DNA from: Solanum dulcamara
Taxonomy: Eukaryota; Streptophyta; Magnoliopsida; Solanales; Solanaceae
Length of the DNA stretch: 64,000 nucleotides
Assembly (NCBI RefSeq): GCF_947179165.1
Contig: NC_077241.1
Location: 30,747,246-30,811,245, forward strand
Direction: 5' to 3'
The first letter of the stretch is position 1. Every line of letters begins with the position of its first letter. The notes below the pieces were generated by a model. The model was not told where the DNA came from. It searched no databases and saw nothing but the letters and a program-made list of their open reading frames with translations. Shown here piece by piece: positions 10,655 to 22,333 of the stretch. The position numbers and the translations under genes are program-made.

Positions 10655-13600
10655 TGTTACACCTCACACTTTTAAACTCAAAATGTCTTATAAGTTCCTT
10701 AGACATTATCATGTGAGTTCGATAGGCTACGACACTATCAAACGACTCTAAGGAAGGGAGAATGTGATACCCCATAGTAGAAAAGGTCGGAAATAGAGTC
10801 ATAAGAATCCGGAAGGACTTGGAGTCCAAGTGATGAGTCGTAGGACTCGACTTACCTATGTAAGCTACTAACTTAGAAGAATTACTTACTTGAGATACTT
10901 GAGGACATACCAAGCTTACGTAGCATGGATTACATAGGCTCTTAAAATAGGATGAGATTACAAACCCATGAGGAAGGGGAAAAGACGACACGTGGCAGCC
11001 AATGGAGGAGTGACATGTGGCAGCACCTCAAACAAGCAGGTGACCCACCTGATTGGGTTCAAGTAGGTGACCCATCTGCTTGGGGGGAAGTGGACCCCAC
11101 GCCACATGGTAGCCCCTTATTGGTAGCATGTATGTGTTGGCCCAATGGGGGCTGAACACGTGTCACCCTTAGGGGATGACATGTTTCACCCCCTAAGGCA
11201 ACATATATCTATATGTTAAGTGACTCTTATTCACATTTACTGTCCAAAACAGCAGCCAAAGAGAAAGGAAAAATGTGAGAGAAGAAGAAGAGAAAGCAGC
11301 CATGTTTTGGAGAAATTAAGGTAAGTTTCCAATTTTTCCTCTGTGAATTAATTATCTACGGTGTTGTTCAACAATATGGAGATGTATATATGTATCTTAC
11401 GATTTCTACAAAACTATAACTTCAACTTTACACTTGGAACAAACAAGAGAAAGCTGAAGGAAAATGTTGAAGACAATGAAAGGAGGGCTATGGGTTTGGG
11501 CGCTGCCAAGGTAAGCCTCTGAGTTTCTTTCCGTGAATTAATTATTTTAGGTATCCCACGGTTAAATAATAGTGTTTTATAACCAAAAATTCCAATTTGG
11601 GGCAGTGGAGAAGGGACATAAACAGCCCACTTAATTTCAGCACGTTTGGAGAAGTTCCGAGTTGCAATTTGGCAGTTTTGGCCAATTTCGGGTAAGGTAA
11701 GGTTTCTCCTCTTAATTTGGAGTTTATGGTATTTTTAATAAGTTTATTATATGTTGTTTAAGTAGATGGAAATGTGAAAACATCATAGATATGCTTGACA
11801 TTCAAAATAAACTAAGTTGGAGTCGTTATAGTTGAATTGTGTCGAAGTAAAGTGTTGTTCTTGTGAGGTGCTGCTGCAGGGGTGTGATGTTTTGTTAAAG
11901 GGCCTAAATGTTTTCTAATAGGGGTGTGGGTGGTTCTGGTTGCATACACATGACCCCTCATTTCGTATAATTAAAGGTGTTACAAAATAAAGGCTAGACA
12001 CCATATTTTGATATCATAATTTTGAGTGAGTCGTTTGGAGCTTATGTTGTATATTGTTGGTGTGAATTGCTTAAACATATGCTGCAGATTGTTGTCGTTG
12101 GTTTTCTGTAGTGTTTAGGGATCTAATTGGAAATTTGGATAGGGAAAGTTATAGGGGAGGTGCTGCCCAATTGTTGTTAACGCCTTAACTAATTAAAGTA
12201 CTAGTTGAGGAGACGAACAAGGAAATAGGTTCCATGAATACTAAGGTGCAACCTAAGATGCTAGAAAATGTTAAGAGTGGTTGATATTCGTATTACTTTC
12301 ATGTTGAATAGGTTCAAAGGACGATGAGGCGAACGGGATAAAGAGTAAATCATAAGAGGTATGTAAAGCATTCTCTTGGCATGTTTTGGTATAAGTACGT
12401 AAAACTATCTTTCCTTTCTCTTGATATGTACTTGGTATGAAAATGGGATTATGATGCCATAGTTGTTCATCGAGCCTCAGGATGGTCCGGGTATGAGATA
12501 TGTATATAATGACCGCCTGAAGGAAAGTACAGACTATATAGAGTTTACTCTCTTTCTTTTCAGGCATGTCTTAGTTGTAAGTTAAATATGATGTGAGCTC
12601 TGGAGTAACTCCATTCTTAACATCTCCTATTTACTTTTGAATATCAAACTCTGATAGTAGTTGAACTATTTCCTGGAAACTTCTATATGTTAAAGAGGTA
12701 CCAAATGTACAAGCTCCAAGTCTTAAAGACTATACAAGACTAAGTGTTTTGATTCCATAAATGATTTGGCACTATGTTAATACATGTCTAGGGTCCCCGA
12801 GATTACTTTTAGGACAGCCCATAATGGCATTTAGAGGACACTCGAGATGACTACACCGTTACTCGGGTCCTCAAACAAAAGCTTAACTTTCTTATTTTGT
12901 CGAGTCTCTGATAATGATTTAAATTGCTATAGTTACTCACTACTCTACTTGTATATTATGTAACCCTTCTTTCACTGAGTCCTAGGCTGGGTACGTTATC
13001 GTGCACAACTCACTGTATTATCCACCGAACCCCTCACTAGAGGGCCCGGTACGTGTGTATATGTATGATGATGTATTGTAATAAGGTGGTGATGGCACTG
13101 GTGCCATGATGGTTTTATAGTGGTGATTCACCGGACCCCCGAAAGGGGCCGGCTATATGATATGATTCGAACATGCATGCTTTTGTAAGTCACAGAGTAC
13201 AGATACAGGGTTCTAATTGGATAATTTGTTCCCCTGCTTATTTATTTCGGATATACCTCCAGTTGTATTATGATAAGTTTTACATACTCAGTACATATGT
13301 CGCACTGACCCCCTTTTTTCGAGGGGTTGCATTTTATGTCTGCAGGTACAAATACAGGTTTTGGAATCCGTCAGCTTAGGATTCCACTCAGCTTAGCTGG
13401 AAGAGGTTCCATTATATCGGAGCCTAGTTGTTGGCACTGGCCGTTGATGTGTAGTATTATTTTGTTATTCAGGGGTACGGCGGGGGCCCTGTCCCGCTAT
13501 ATGTTGTCATTAATATTGTTAGAGATCTGCAGACATATATATGTGGGTTATGTATATCAGTTTGATTCAGCTGGGTCTACATGATGTATGATATGTGTTA

Positions 13601-13854
13601 TTATGTTATGGCAGCCTTGTCGGCTTGCATGCCCTTTCATGAGGTGATACAAATGAAAGAGGCTACAGGTTTATAAAAATGTTATCGCCTAATAGGGCTC
13701 TGATGCATGGCATTATGTTATTTATAGTCCTATTTGACTATACTTGATTTATATGCACTGCATGTCTATAGTTCGACTTGACCACAGCAGATAGATATAT
13801 ATACGGGGGTCCAGGTCGAACTCCAGTCGTGGCCTACAGGGTTGGGTCGTGATA
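10655..13854 (+). repeat. Nearly complete long LTR (about 3.2 kb), plus strand
   Basis: It starts TGTTACACCTCACAC after a PPT and ends GGGTTGGGTCGTGATA (the terminal TGACA changed to TGATA). It keeps two U3 palindromes near 11034-11083, splice-donor-like AAG|GTAAG sites at 11320/11321 and 11510/11511, a single copy of the 53-bp block near 13060-13110, and GC hairpins near 13131-13152 and 13307-13326. No PBS follows: the next base pairs belong to another LTR, so a deletion joined two LTRs. Confidence 0.8.
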
Positions 13855-14490
13855 GAGGTGGCGACCGCATTTTGTTCACCGAGTCCCGTAATGGGACCGA
13901 ATATGGCATATGTTTTTTCGCTTGCATTATCTGGGGTTGTAAAAAGCATTTTGATATTTTTGGATATTTTGCCTTTTTTTGTATGTTTTGTTCTGGTGAT
14001 GACTTTATTTATTACAGTCCTTGCTTTACATATTCGGTACATTTTCCGTACTGACCCCCCTTTCTTTGGGGGTTGTGTTACATGCCCACAGGTGCAGTTG
14101 ATCGGTTTGTTAATCCGCTCGCTTAGGAAATCCACCCTATTGGTTGGCAGTGCTCCTTTGTTCGAAGCCCTATTTTGGTATTAACTTTTCTGTTGTACAT
14201 TTGTACATATTAGTTAAGGGTACGATGGGGCCCTGTCCCTTTATATGATTATGTTATCATTCGGTAAAGGTCTGTAGACTTGTGTTGTGGGTTCTGTATA
14301 TATGTTTTGGGCTTGTGTTCAATGACGGCATTAACGGCCTTCGTGTGCTACATCTATTTTCGTGCAATCTCTAGCGATCTCTTTTGATTTTTGTGCTTGT
14401 TTATTCTGCTAACATACTCAGTAGGGCTAAGGGTACGTATGGGTGCCCAAATCGGGCACCAGTCATGGCCTATGGAGTTGGGTAATGACA
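13855..14490 (+). repeat. 3' part of a second-type LTR (subfamily B)
   Basis: The sequence from GGTGGCGACCGC to GGGTAATGACA matches the last part of the LTRs at 53078-57587 (for example 'gttcaccgagtccc', 'ttggttggcagtgctcctttg'). It ends at the PBS-like site at 14495-14506. About 2 kb of its 5' side are missing. It is the 5' LTR remnant of the 5S-carrying element. Confidence 0.75.
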
Positions 14491-16195
14491 AAAGTATTAT
14501 CAGAGCGGTTTGGTCCTCGGAATGTCTACAAACAGTGTCTAGTAGAGTCCAGTTTATCGGTGTGAGGTGCACCACATCTATAAATAGGAGGCTACAGGAC
14601 ATTTAGGATGTTACCTTTGTTTCTTGTCTTAGATCGTGCGATAGAGACCAACCATAGGAAATGAAATTCCTTTTTTTAACTAACCTTTGGTTTCAGTTGA
14701 AGAACGACATTGACAAAAAAAAGTGATAGATGATATTGGAAGCTACACAGTATACAGGTAAGTAATGGTGTGAAAGATACATGCTAGATAAGGTAAGAAG
14801 ATTGAAATATGATTGAAATGTAAAGCTGAAAATTAAAGGGAAAAGTAGACAGGAAACTGTAACGGGTATAGTTCGAGTTGTACATACGAGGTAAGTCCAT
14901 CATTTTATACTATAGTTGATATTTGGCGCCCTGCATGGCTGTGATATGAATATATATACGTTGGTCTTGCATGGCATTGTTGGTATTTCCTACATGCAGG
15001 TTTGGAGATAGTGAGGAATATAGAGGAAACTCGCCAAAATATTTTGGGAAATAGAAAGATAATTAGATATAAGGTTGTAATATATCTTGAGATATCGTAT
15101 CTATGGTAACGATAAGATCTGACTAAACTAGGAGTACAACTAACTTTGGAAAATAAGTTAATTGCGGTATGAGTGGTAATTAAAAGGTCAATACTGATAT
15201 AGTAAGAAGAATGGTGATGGATATGAATGTCTTAAGATGGCTTGCAAGGTATTAAGGATCAGAATGATGAGGAAGGATAAAGGATTAAGTATGCTTACTC
15301 CACCAAGTGGAATTAACCCAAAGTAAGAGTTGTGAGTAAAGGTTAAGAAATTTACCCCTTTGGGATTGACCATGAGCAGAATATAGTGTGAATATAACAA
15401 GGATCATCATAGAAGTATGTAGAGCCTAGTAAGGAAGTAACTAAAGAATGTGATTGTGAGTAAGATTAGGAGTTAGCATCGGGTACACGATAAGGATGAA
15501 AGCTCATGAAGCAGAAATGGGTATTGTGTATATGTACCTTCACTTTGGAAATAGTGGGATCCCTCGAGGATAAGGAATGGAAAATTGCAAAACAACTGAG
15601 GCATTATGAAATTATTAAAGGAACAAGTGGTATCCTTTGGAAAAAAAAGAGGTGATAACAAAATGTGAAACACATGTCATCAGAATATAAGTGCCCCGAA
15701 TGGAGAATCGAACACGATTATAAGCACTAGTAACGTACTGATTGGGATGAATGAAATGTGGCCTCGGCTAACCTACTACATTAGTTATATGACTCGAGAA
15801 CCAGTACTTGGACTAGAGTGTGTACTATTTATCGAGAATTCTAAGTACCCCATGATTGTACTAAGGTTTCTTAAAGGGGCAACCTAAAGTATAGATGATC
15901 TAACAGAAGGTGTAGACATGGTGCAGTATGTTAAAGGGTTGGAACAAAATCATTTGCACGTGAATAGTTGAAAATAAATAGAGTATGACATAGGTACACC
16001 TTAAAAGGGGGAAGTGGACAATAAAAATACAAGCGTAAGAGAAAATCAACTGACGCTATCATATGTAAATGGGAATGCTTAAACTTCAAACAAGATCCCA
16101 TAAGGGATGGATGGATCTCGAGGCCATCAATAAATAGCTAGAAGCCGTGGTATTTGAGACCATGTGAGGAACCATTGGTGGAGACCTTAAGGGAT
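14491..16195 (+). other. PBS, leader and non-coding spacer of LARD-like element X
   Basis: A degenerate PBS (TATTATCAGAGC, 14495-14506) is followed by the leader with its hairpin at about 14560-14580, the 'gatcgtgcgatagag' block, and the 'gcattgttggtatttcctacatgcagg' stretch at 14975-15001. Where gag would begin the sequence continues as spacer. The spacer (15030-16190) is shared in reverse orientation with 20930-21850, so it is an old family component, not random filler. No convincing ORF is present. The second copy is 31957-33575. Confidence 0.7.
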
Positions 16196-16298
16196 GGATG
16201 TGATCATACCAGCACAAATGCACCGGATTCAATCAAAAATCCAAAGTTAATCGTGCTTAGGTGAGAGATGTACTAGGATGGGTGACCCCTTGGGAAGT
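16196..16298 (+). pseudogene. 5S rRNA-derived segment (nucleotides 1 to about 103) embedded in retrotransposon
   Basis: The segment starts GGATGTGATCATACCAGCAC, follows the plant 5S rRNA through GCACCGGAT, AAGTTAATCGTGCTT, GTACTAGGATGGGTGACC, and stops after TTGGGAAGT. By my alignment from memory about 14 of 103 positions differ, mostly C-to-T or G-to-A changes, as expected from methylated-DNA decay. The last roughly 17 nt of 5S are replaced by the element's chromodomain tail. It is in the same orientation as the element. The internal control region is partly kept, but I would not expect a functional gene. Confidence 0.9.
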
Positions 16299-16499
16299 GA
16301 AAGAGGAAAGGAAACATAAGTATCCATACCTATTCCCTATGTCTACAAGTAATTCTAACCTTGGAACTCTGATATTGATTGCTTGATGAAAGTATATGTT
16401 ATGGTAATGGGACAGAGAAATTCTCCATATAGTCGGTATAAGATCCGGAGGAAGATTTTGGTTCACATTCGAGGATGAATGTTCTAAAGGGGGGAAGGA
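16299..16499 (+). pseudogene. Chromodomain tail, 3' UTR and PPT of element X
   Basis: 16296-16350 reads EVKEERKHKYPYLFPMSTS, the end of a chromodomain, in line with the 5S segment. About 130 bp of 3' untranslated DNA follow, then the polypurine tract AAAGGGGGGAAGGA at 16486-16499 and an LTR start. Confidence 0.75.
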
Positions 16500-18213
16500 T
16501 GTTACATCCCGTACATTTGTACCTTAAAGACTATTGTATCTTGAGAGGTTTTTGAGTTTCTTGGAAGGTTCTCAAGCTTCTTAAGCTTCTTAAGTTTCTT
16601 GAAAGATTCCTAAGTTCTTGAAAGCTTCTTAGAAGTTACCATGTGAGTCGGATAGGCTATAATGCTATCAAACAACTCTAAGGAAAGGAGAATGCGATAC
16701 CCCATGGCAGAGAAGATTGGAAATCAAGTTATAGGAATCTAAAACGAATTGGAGGCCAAGTAGTGAGTCGTAGGACCTGACTTACTTATGTAAGCTATTA
16801 CTTTAGATGTGTTACATAGTAAGCTCTCAATTTGAAAATCTTACATACTGAAGCTACTTGAGTGCATACCAAGGTTACGTAGTAAGGAATACATAGGTTC
16901 ATAAAGCAAGACAAGATTACGAACCCACAAGGAGGAAAAGAAAGCAACACATGGCAGGCCATGAGAGAGTGCCATATGGCAGCATGAGGGAGTTCCATGT
17001 GGAAGAAGTTGCAGCAAGGGGGTGGGCCCCACATGCCATGTGGCAGCCCCTAAGTGGAGGGGATGATGTGTTGGCCCTATAAGGGGTTGACACGTGTCAC
17101 CCCTTAAGGTAGCCTATATATAGATGTGTTTGAAGACTTTTAAGTCATCCTTATCCTTTAAGTTTCTTTTTATCCAAAAAAATTAAAGAAAAGACTAGAA
17201 GAAAAGAGAAGAGAAACTTAAGCTAGAGAGAAGAGAGAGCTTCGGTTTTTTAGGAGAATAAAAGGTAAGTCTCCGATTTCGTTCCGCGAATTAATTACCT
17301 AGGGTGCATCACAATTTTATGAAGGTGTTAGTAATGAAAATTTATGGTTTGGAGCAGCTCAAAAGGTTATCAAACAGCCATGAAATTTTAGGCGCACTAA
17401 AGGAACTTCCGAGGCAAGTTTTGGCGAGTTTCGGACAAGGTAAGGCTTTCCCTTTCAAATTGAAGTTTATTATGTTTTTATGGGGTATATTATATTTATT
17501 AAATGAGGCTAGAAGTGGAATAATTCCATAAGGATGCTTGACGTTAGAAACAAACTAAATTGATGTCACTAGCGTTAAATCGAAGTCGAGTAGTGGATCG
17601 TCATTGTGGTGCTGCAAGTGAAGCTGGTTCGGTTGCGTGTTGCAGGGATTCAAAGTGTTTTAACAAGGTTGTGGTTTCTGCTGGTTGCAGCCACACGACC
17701 CTTCATTTGGTATGATTAAAGATTTTATGAAATAAAGATTAAAAACTCTATTTTTGTGTCGTAGTTTGGAGTTAGTTGTTTATTGTGTAAGGTTGAAGTG
17801 ATTTAGTTGTATATATGGTTCTGGTTGTTGTTGTTGGTATGGTTGTTGACATGGTGGCCAATTTCAAATCTCGTGGATGTTGAAGTTATAGGGGAAATGC
17901 TGCCCAATTTTTGGTAACTTAGGAACTAGTAATGAACTAGTCTAGGGAAATGGATAAGGAAATGACCTCTATGGAGACTTAGTTGTAGAGTTGGAATTGA
18001 AAAGTGAAATTTCATTAACCATAGTATTACTTTCATGTTAAATAGTTTCAATAGACGATGAGGCGAACGTGTTAAGAATAATCCGTAAGAGGTATATAAA
18101 GCTAATACTTTCTTTTGGCATGTTTTGGGCACAAGTAGGTAAAGCTAATCTTTCTTTCTTTTTGGGCATGATCTTTTTGAAATAAATAGATGAAGTACAT
18201 AGGCTTTTCTAAT
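16500..18213 (+). repeat. LTR of element X, 3' truncated
   Basis: It starts TGTTACATCCCGTAC at the PPT. It contains the CTTAAG-rich array (16550-16640), a G-box in GACACGTGTC (CACGTG at 17091-17096), a TATA box TATATATAG at 17115-17123 and a splice donor AAAG|GTAAGT at 17264/17265. It ends at about 18213, where unit 2 of the duplication continues but unit 1 has lost 3.3 kb. Confidence 0.8.
17085..17275 (+). promoter_or_regulatory. LTR promoter with G-box, TATA box and splice donor
   Basis: GACACGTGTCACCCCTTAAGG is followed by CTATATATAG at 17114-17123, then an A/G-rich leader and AAAG|GTAAGT at 17264/17265. The spacing (G-box, about 20 bp, TATA, about 140 bp, GT) is repeated in the other LTRs of the window. 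Function is inferred from this conservation. Confidence 0.55.
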
Positions 18214-18773
18214 CTGATATGAGTTAGGATTTTTGGGGTATTAAAATATATTCCCTTCCAACCACGGGCATCCACATGGGAGGTGGGGTCCACCACTCTT
18301 GCTCCAGCTGCTGCCACGTGGCACTCTCTTTTTCCCCTCATGGGTTCATAATCTCATCTTACTTTATGAACCTATATAATCCTTGCTACGTAATCTTGGT
18401 ATGCACTCAAGTAGCTTAAGTATGTAAGATTTCCAAGTTGGTAGCTTACGTAAATAAGTTGAGTCCTACGACTCAATATTCGGTCTCCAACTTCTTCCAA
18501 ATTCTTATAACTCTATTTCCAATCTTCTCTACTATGGGGTATCGCATTCTCCTTTACTTAGAGTTGTTTGATATCGTTATAGATTACCCGGCTCACATGG
18601 TAACTCTTAAGAAGCTTAAGAGTTCTTAAGAAGGCTTAAGAAGCTTTAAGAAGCTTTAAGAAACTTTAGAAAATCTTAAGAAACTTAGGAGGCTTACGAT
18701 CCTTCCAAGAACTTAAGATCCTTTCAAGAGACTTAAGAACGCATTCCAAAGTACAAAAGTACGGGGTGTAATA
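18214..18773 (-). repeat. 5' 500 bp of an LTR, minus strand
   Basis: 18214-18251 is a scrap of a family-C LTR (compare 38870-38911). 18252-18773 is the U3 start of a subfamily B LTR in reverse, ending GGGGTGTAATA (reverse complement TATTACACCCC, a mutated TG terminus) next to a reversed PPT. It carries the CTTAAG-rich array at 18600-18740. It is the 3' LTR remnant of the minus-strand element that follows. Confidence 0.75.
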
Positions 18774-18929
18774 TCCTTCCCCCTTTAGAACATTCGTCCT
18801 CGAATGTGAACCAAAACCTTCCTTAAGATCTTATACAAATTATATGGAAATTCATGTCTATTGCAATAACACATACTTTCATCAAGCTATCACTATCAGA
18901 GTATCAAAGGTTGGGATTACCTGTAGCGT

Positions 18930-19990
18930 AAGGAGTAAGTAAGGATAATTGTGTTTCATTTTCTCCTCCGCTTCTCAGGTCATATCTTCACAATTTTTAT
19001 TTTGCCACAATACCTTGACGGAAGCTACGTCCTTAGTTCATAATCTTCTACTTCGCCAACCCAGGATTGCGATAAGTTGCTTCTCGTAGGATAACTCCTT
19101 TGTGACCTGGATACCCTCTACGGGATATACCCGGGTTGGATTACCAATATACTTTCAAAGCATTGATACATGGAAGACTAGATGTACCGCTTCCAGATTT
19201 GCTGGTAAGTCCAGCTCGTAGGCAACCTTGCCTATTCGGTGAAGGATCTGATAAGGTCAATGTATCTGGGACTAAGGTTCCCTTTCCTACTAAATCTCAT
19301 TACTTTCGTTATGGGGGGTACCTTCGGAAATGCCCAATCATTAACTTGAAACTCTAGAAGTCGACATTTACATATGACTTTTGTCGACTCTGAGCTTCTA
19401 ACACTCTCTTCTGAATAAGCTTCACCTTCTCATGGCTTATTGAACCATGCCTGGGCCCATTAGTCACGTTTTACCAACATCAACCCACCAATTGATGACC
19501 TAATGTTTTTGCCATACCAAGTCTCTTCTAGGGCCATCTGGAGACTAGAATGATAGTTGATATAGTAAATACTATTGACAGGTAGTAGGCAATTATCCAA
19601 GCTACCTTTGGAGTCAACCGTATAGGCTCGCAATACCTCTTCTAGCATTTAGCTAGTAAGCTTAGTCTGTCTTTCGGTTTAAGGGTACAATGGTGTACGA
19701 AGACCTATCTGTCTTCCCAATCTCTTTGTGGGCTGATCTTCAGTAATTAACTGTAACTCGGGCTCCTTCGTCTGAGATAATAGTTATAGGAAATCCATAA
19801 AGTCTCACCACTCTCTTGATCTATAATTTCACATAATCTCGGCTGAACAGGTAGTCCTTGATTGAAGGAACACGGGCTGATATTGTTAATCTGCGGATGA
19901 TATTCCATATAAAATCATTCGTCCATGGAGTGGAAAATGAGTCTTAGAGCCAAGGTCATGTTGTAGAATCTTCGACCTCGTGTATTACTT
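18930..19990 (-). pseudogene. Decayed integrase core, C-terminus and chromodomain, minus-strand element Y
   Basis: From right to left the minus strand shows a weak match to the core (DYVKL near 19840, TIISDE near 19790, an eroded HPQTDGQ near 19700), then LEEVLRAY and NYHSSLQMALEETWYGKN at 19648-19470. The antisense of 19136-19357 is the C-terminal domain, and the chromodomain with RLRTKDVASVKVLWQNKN and a YPYLL tail is at about 18935-19090. Frameshifts and stops are frequent. The chromodomain is better preserved than the catalytic core. Confidence 0.7.
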
Positions 19991-21850
19991 CTTGTCTTCT
20001 TTAGATGACATCAACTAGTACCTTTACCTTTTGGGTTTTGCTTTTTGCTCATCAGAGTTGGCTATCAAGTATTGCTGAAGTTCCCTCACACAATAACCTT
20101 CATAGCCATTCTGTGTTTTATCTATCGTTACTGGTATAGTGTTATAGAATTTTGGCATACCAGTGCACCATTTGTTCGTAACCAGCTACTCATGCTCGTT
20201 TTGCTTAAGCCCCTTTACAACTCTCTTAACCCTACTTATAATACTCTAGGTATATAATCTCGTGTTGTTGCTTCATCGTTAGTTTAGATTCTTCCATGGT
20301 CCTTTTCCTCAGATTTGGCTTCGATTTTTTGGTCACACGTTACATTGCAATTCTTGCAATAATGTGCGAAGGCACTCAACTTAGCCCAAGACTTACCTTA
20401 GCATTGTCTCGCTAGTCTTCAGGTTCCACCTTTCCCTCTCCTCTTTTATCTTACAATCGGTATTATGGTAGATCTTTAGTTCAACCATGACCATGTCTTT
20501 TTTGGTCATTTGATTTAACTTCTCTTTGCATTTCTCTGTAATGTATCCAAAATATCATAACCCCCTTTTCATCATGTACTCCTTCGCTTGGTCTTATGCT
20601 ATATATAACTATTCATAGGTTGCACAACTACTCTTATACCACTGGTATAAGGTAAATGTAGTCTTTTTGTCTCCCAGCCCATCTTGATTTACATATCAAC
20701 TTCACACTAGGACTTGCTCATGCTAACGCTATTTTGTCCTACTTCTTTGTTTTCTTCCTTTACATACTCCTTGGTCTCCTCATGTCCTACCGTAGGAGAT
20801 TTTCTATTCTCCTTGCTAGTTGTATGTCCCGATATCAGCGACAAATAATGTTGTTTCCATATCTTAATCTTTACTCAAACACGACCCTACTACCCTTTTC
20901 GCGGCCCTTAGTTTGCTCAGTCTTACTCTCTTATTATATTCACCCCTTTTTGTAAGCACCCATGATTCTTCGCACGGTCTCACATACTGTGTCTTCTATC
21001 TATTTATTGTTGGCCTTGAGCTCTTGAAAACTCATTCCAGTATGGGATCTCGCTTGAAATTTAACGGTCCTGTCAACCTGTGATGGTGTCAATTGATTTC
21101 CTCTCACACTTGTGTTTCTCTTGTCCACTTCCCCCCTTTAGGGTGTACCCATGTCATCCTCTGTTTATTTTCAACTATTCATACATATATGATTCTATTC
21201 TAACACATTTGACATATTGCCCCATGTCTACACCTTCTGTTAACTCATCTATACTTTAGGTTTCCCCTGTAAGAAACCTTAATATAATCATGGGGTGCTC
21301 AGAATTCTCAATAACTAGTACCCAATCTAGTCCAAGTACTGGTACTCGAGTTATATAACTAATGTAGTAGTTTAGCCAAAGCCATATTTTATTCATCCCA
21401 ATCAGTATGTCACTAGTTCTTATAATCATGTCCAATTCTCCATTCAAGACACTTATACTCTGATGACACGTGTCTCACATTTTGTTTATCACTTTTTTTC
21501 CAATAGATACCACTTGTTCCTTTGATAATTTCACAATACCTCAGTTGTTTTGCAATTTCTATTTCCTATCTTCGAGGGAACCCACTATTTTCCAAAGTGG
21601 AGGTATATATACATAATACCCTTCTCTACTTCATGAGCTTTCATCCTTATCGTTACCATGGATACGATCTCTCAAGATATGTTACAACCGTATATCTCAT
21701 TCTCTTTCTATCTCCAAAAAGAATCGGTAGAGTTTCCTCTATATTCCTTACTATCCCAAACCTGCACTCAGGAAATACCAACAATGCCTCATAGGGCCAA
21801 CACATATATGCATATCATAGTCTATCACAGCCACAAAGGGCGCCAAATAT
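19991..21850 (-). other. Element Y interior: spacer with no recognisable coding domain
   Basis: Between the integrase remnant and the truncated protease I cannot recognise RT or RNase H. 20930-21850 is the same spacer and distal leader seen in plus orientation at 14930-16190 (for example reversed 'gcattgttggtatttcctgagtgcagg' near 21770). 19991-20930 is AT-rich and ambiguous; it may contain very decayed pol. Second copy: about 40640-42470. Confidence 0.55.
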
Positions 21851-22205
21851 CGGCAACAAACGGAGATATATACATAATAGAGTGGGGCCTAGATCTATCA
21901 ATGCATACATATCCTGGGAGAAGATTAATAGTATACCTATAACCATGTTTGATGACGCCTCCTGATCTGAAGGAAATCTGCTACGGTCTCCACTATGGCC
22001 TGCTGAGGTATGCATACCCTGCTTCATAGGGCGCATAGCCAAAAAAGAAGAAACTCCAACAACTGATCCAGTAGGTTGAGCTGTACCCTTCCATCTACTC
22101 TTAAATGGACACTCTCTCATAAAATGGCCTTGACGGTCGCAGGTGAAACAAGCACCTATAGAAAGACGGCATTTCCCAAAATATGCCTTACCACAGCCAG
22201 GACAT
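21851..22205 (-). pseudogene. Zinc knuckle and protease start of element Y
   Basis: The minus strand reads a first cysteine cluster (CPGCGKAYFGKC) and then CFTCDRQGHFMREC near 22106-22150, a CCHC nucleic-acid-binding knuckle of gag. MRECPFKSRW and the linker to the protease follow. The protease active-site region reads LIDLGPT, where the intact element has LMDPGST, so the conserved PGS is altered. The frame then runs into the distal leader at about 21850 instead of the remaining protease and RT. Confidence 0.7.
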
Positions 22206-22333
22206 TAAGATAAAGATGGCTTCGAATGACGCGACCATTTGCTTATTGGTGCACCTGAAACCCTAGAGCTCAGACCGACTCTTGGACATCCCGTGTTATC
22301 AAATATTCCACCTCAGAACTGAGGGGGTACCTT

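Noticed and set aside
13749..14184. Overlapping frames of over 100 residues on both strands
   Set aside because: They span the junction of two LTRs and have no family resemblance.
15690..15900. A spacer stretch open in similar frames in X and in reversed Y (LIGMN...ISY...PVLGL...)
   Set aside because: Differences between copies are not concentrated at third positions and the frame soon meets stops; I recognise no domain.
19136..19357. Plus-strand frame perfectly kept in both units
   Set aside because: Antisense of the integrase C-terminal domain; identity reflects recent duplication.
20734..20955. Hydrophobic 73-residue plus-strand frame resembling a membrane protein, repeated at 41349-41570
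   Set aside because: It lies antisense within element Y, has no conserved start context, and its preservation is explained by the recent duplication.
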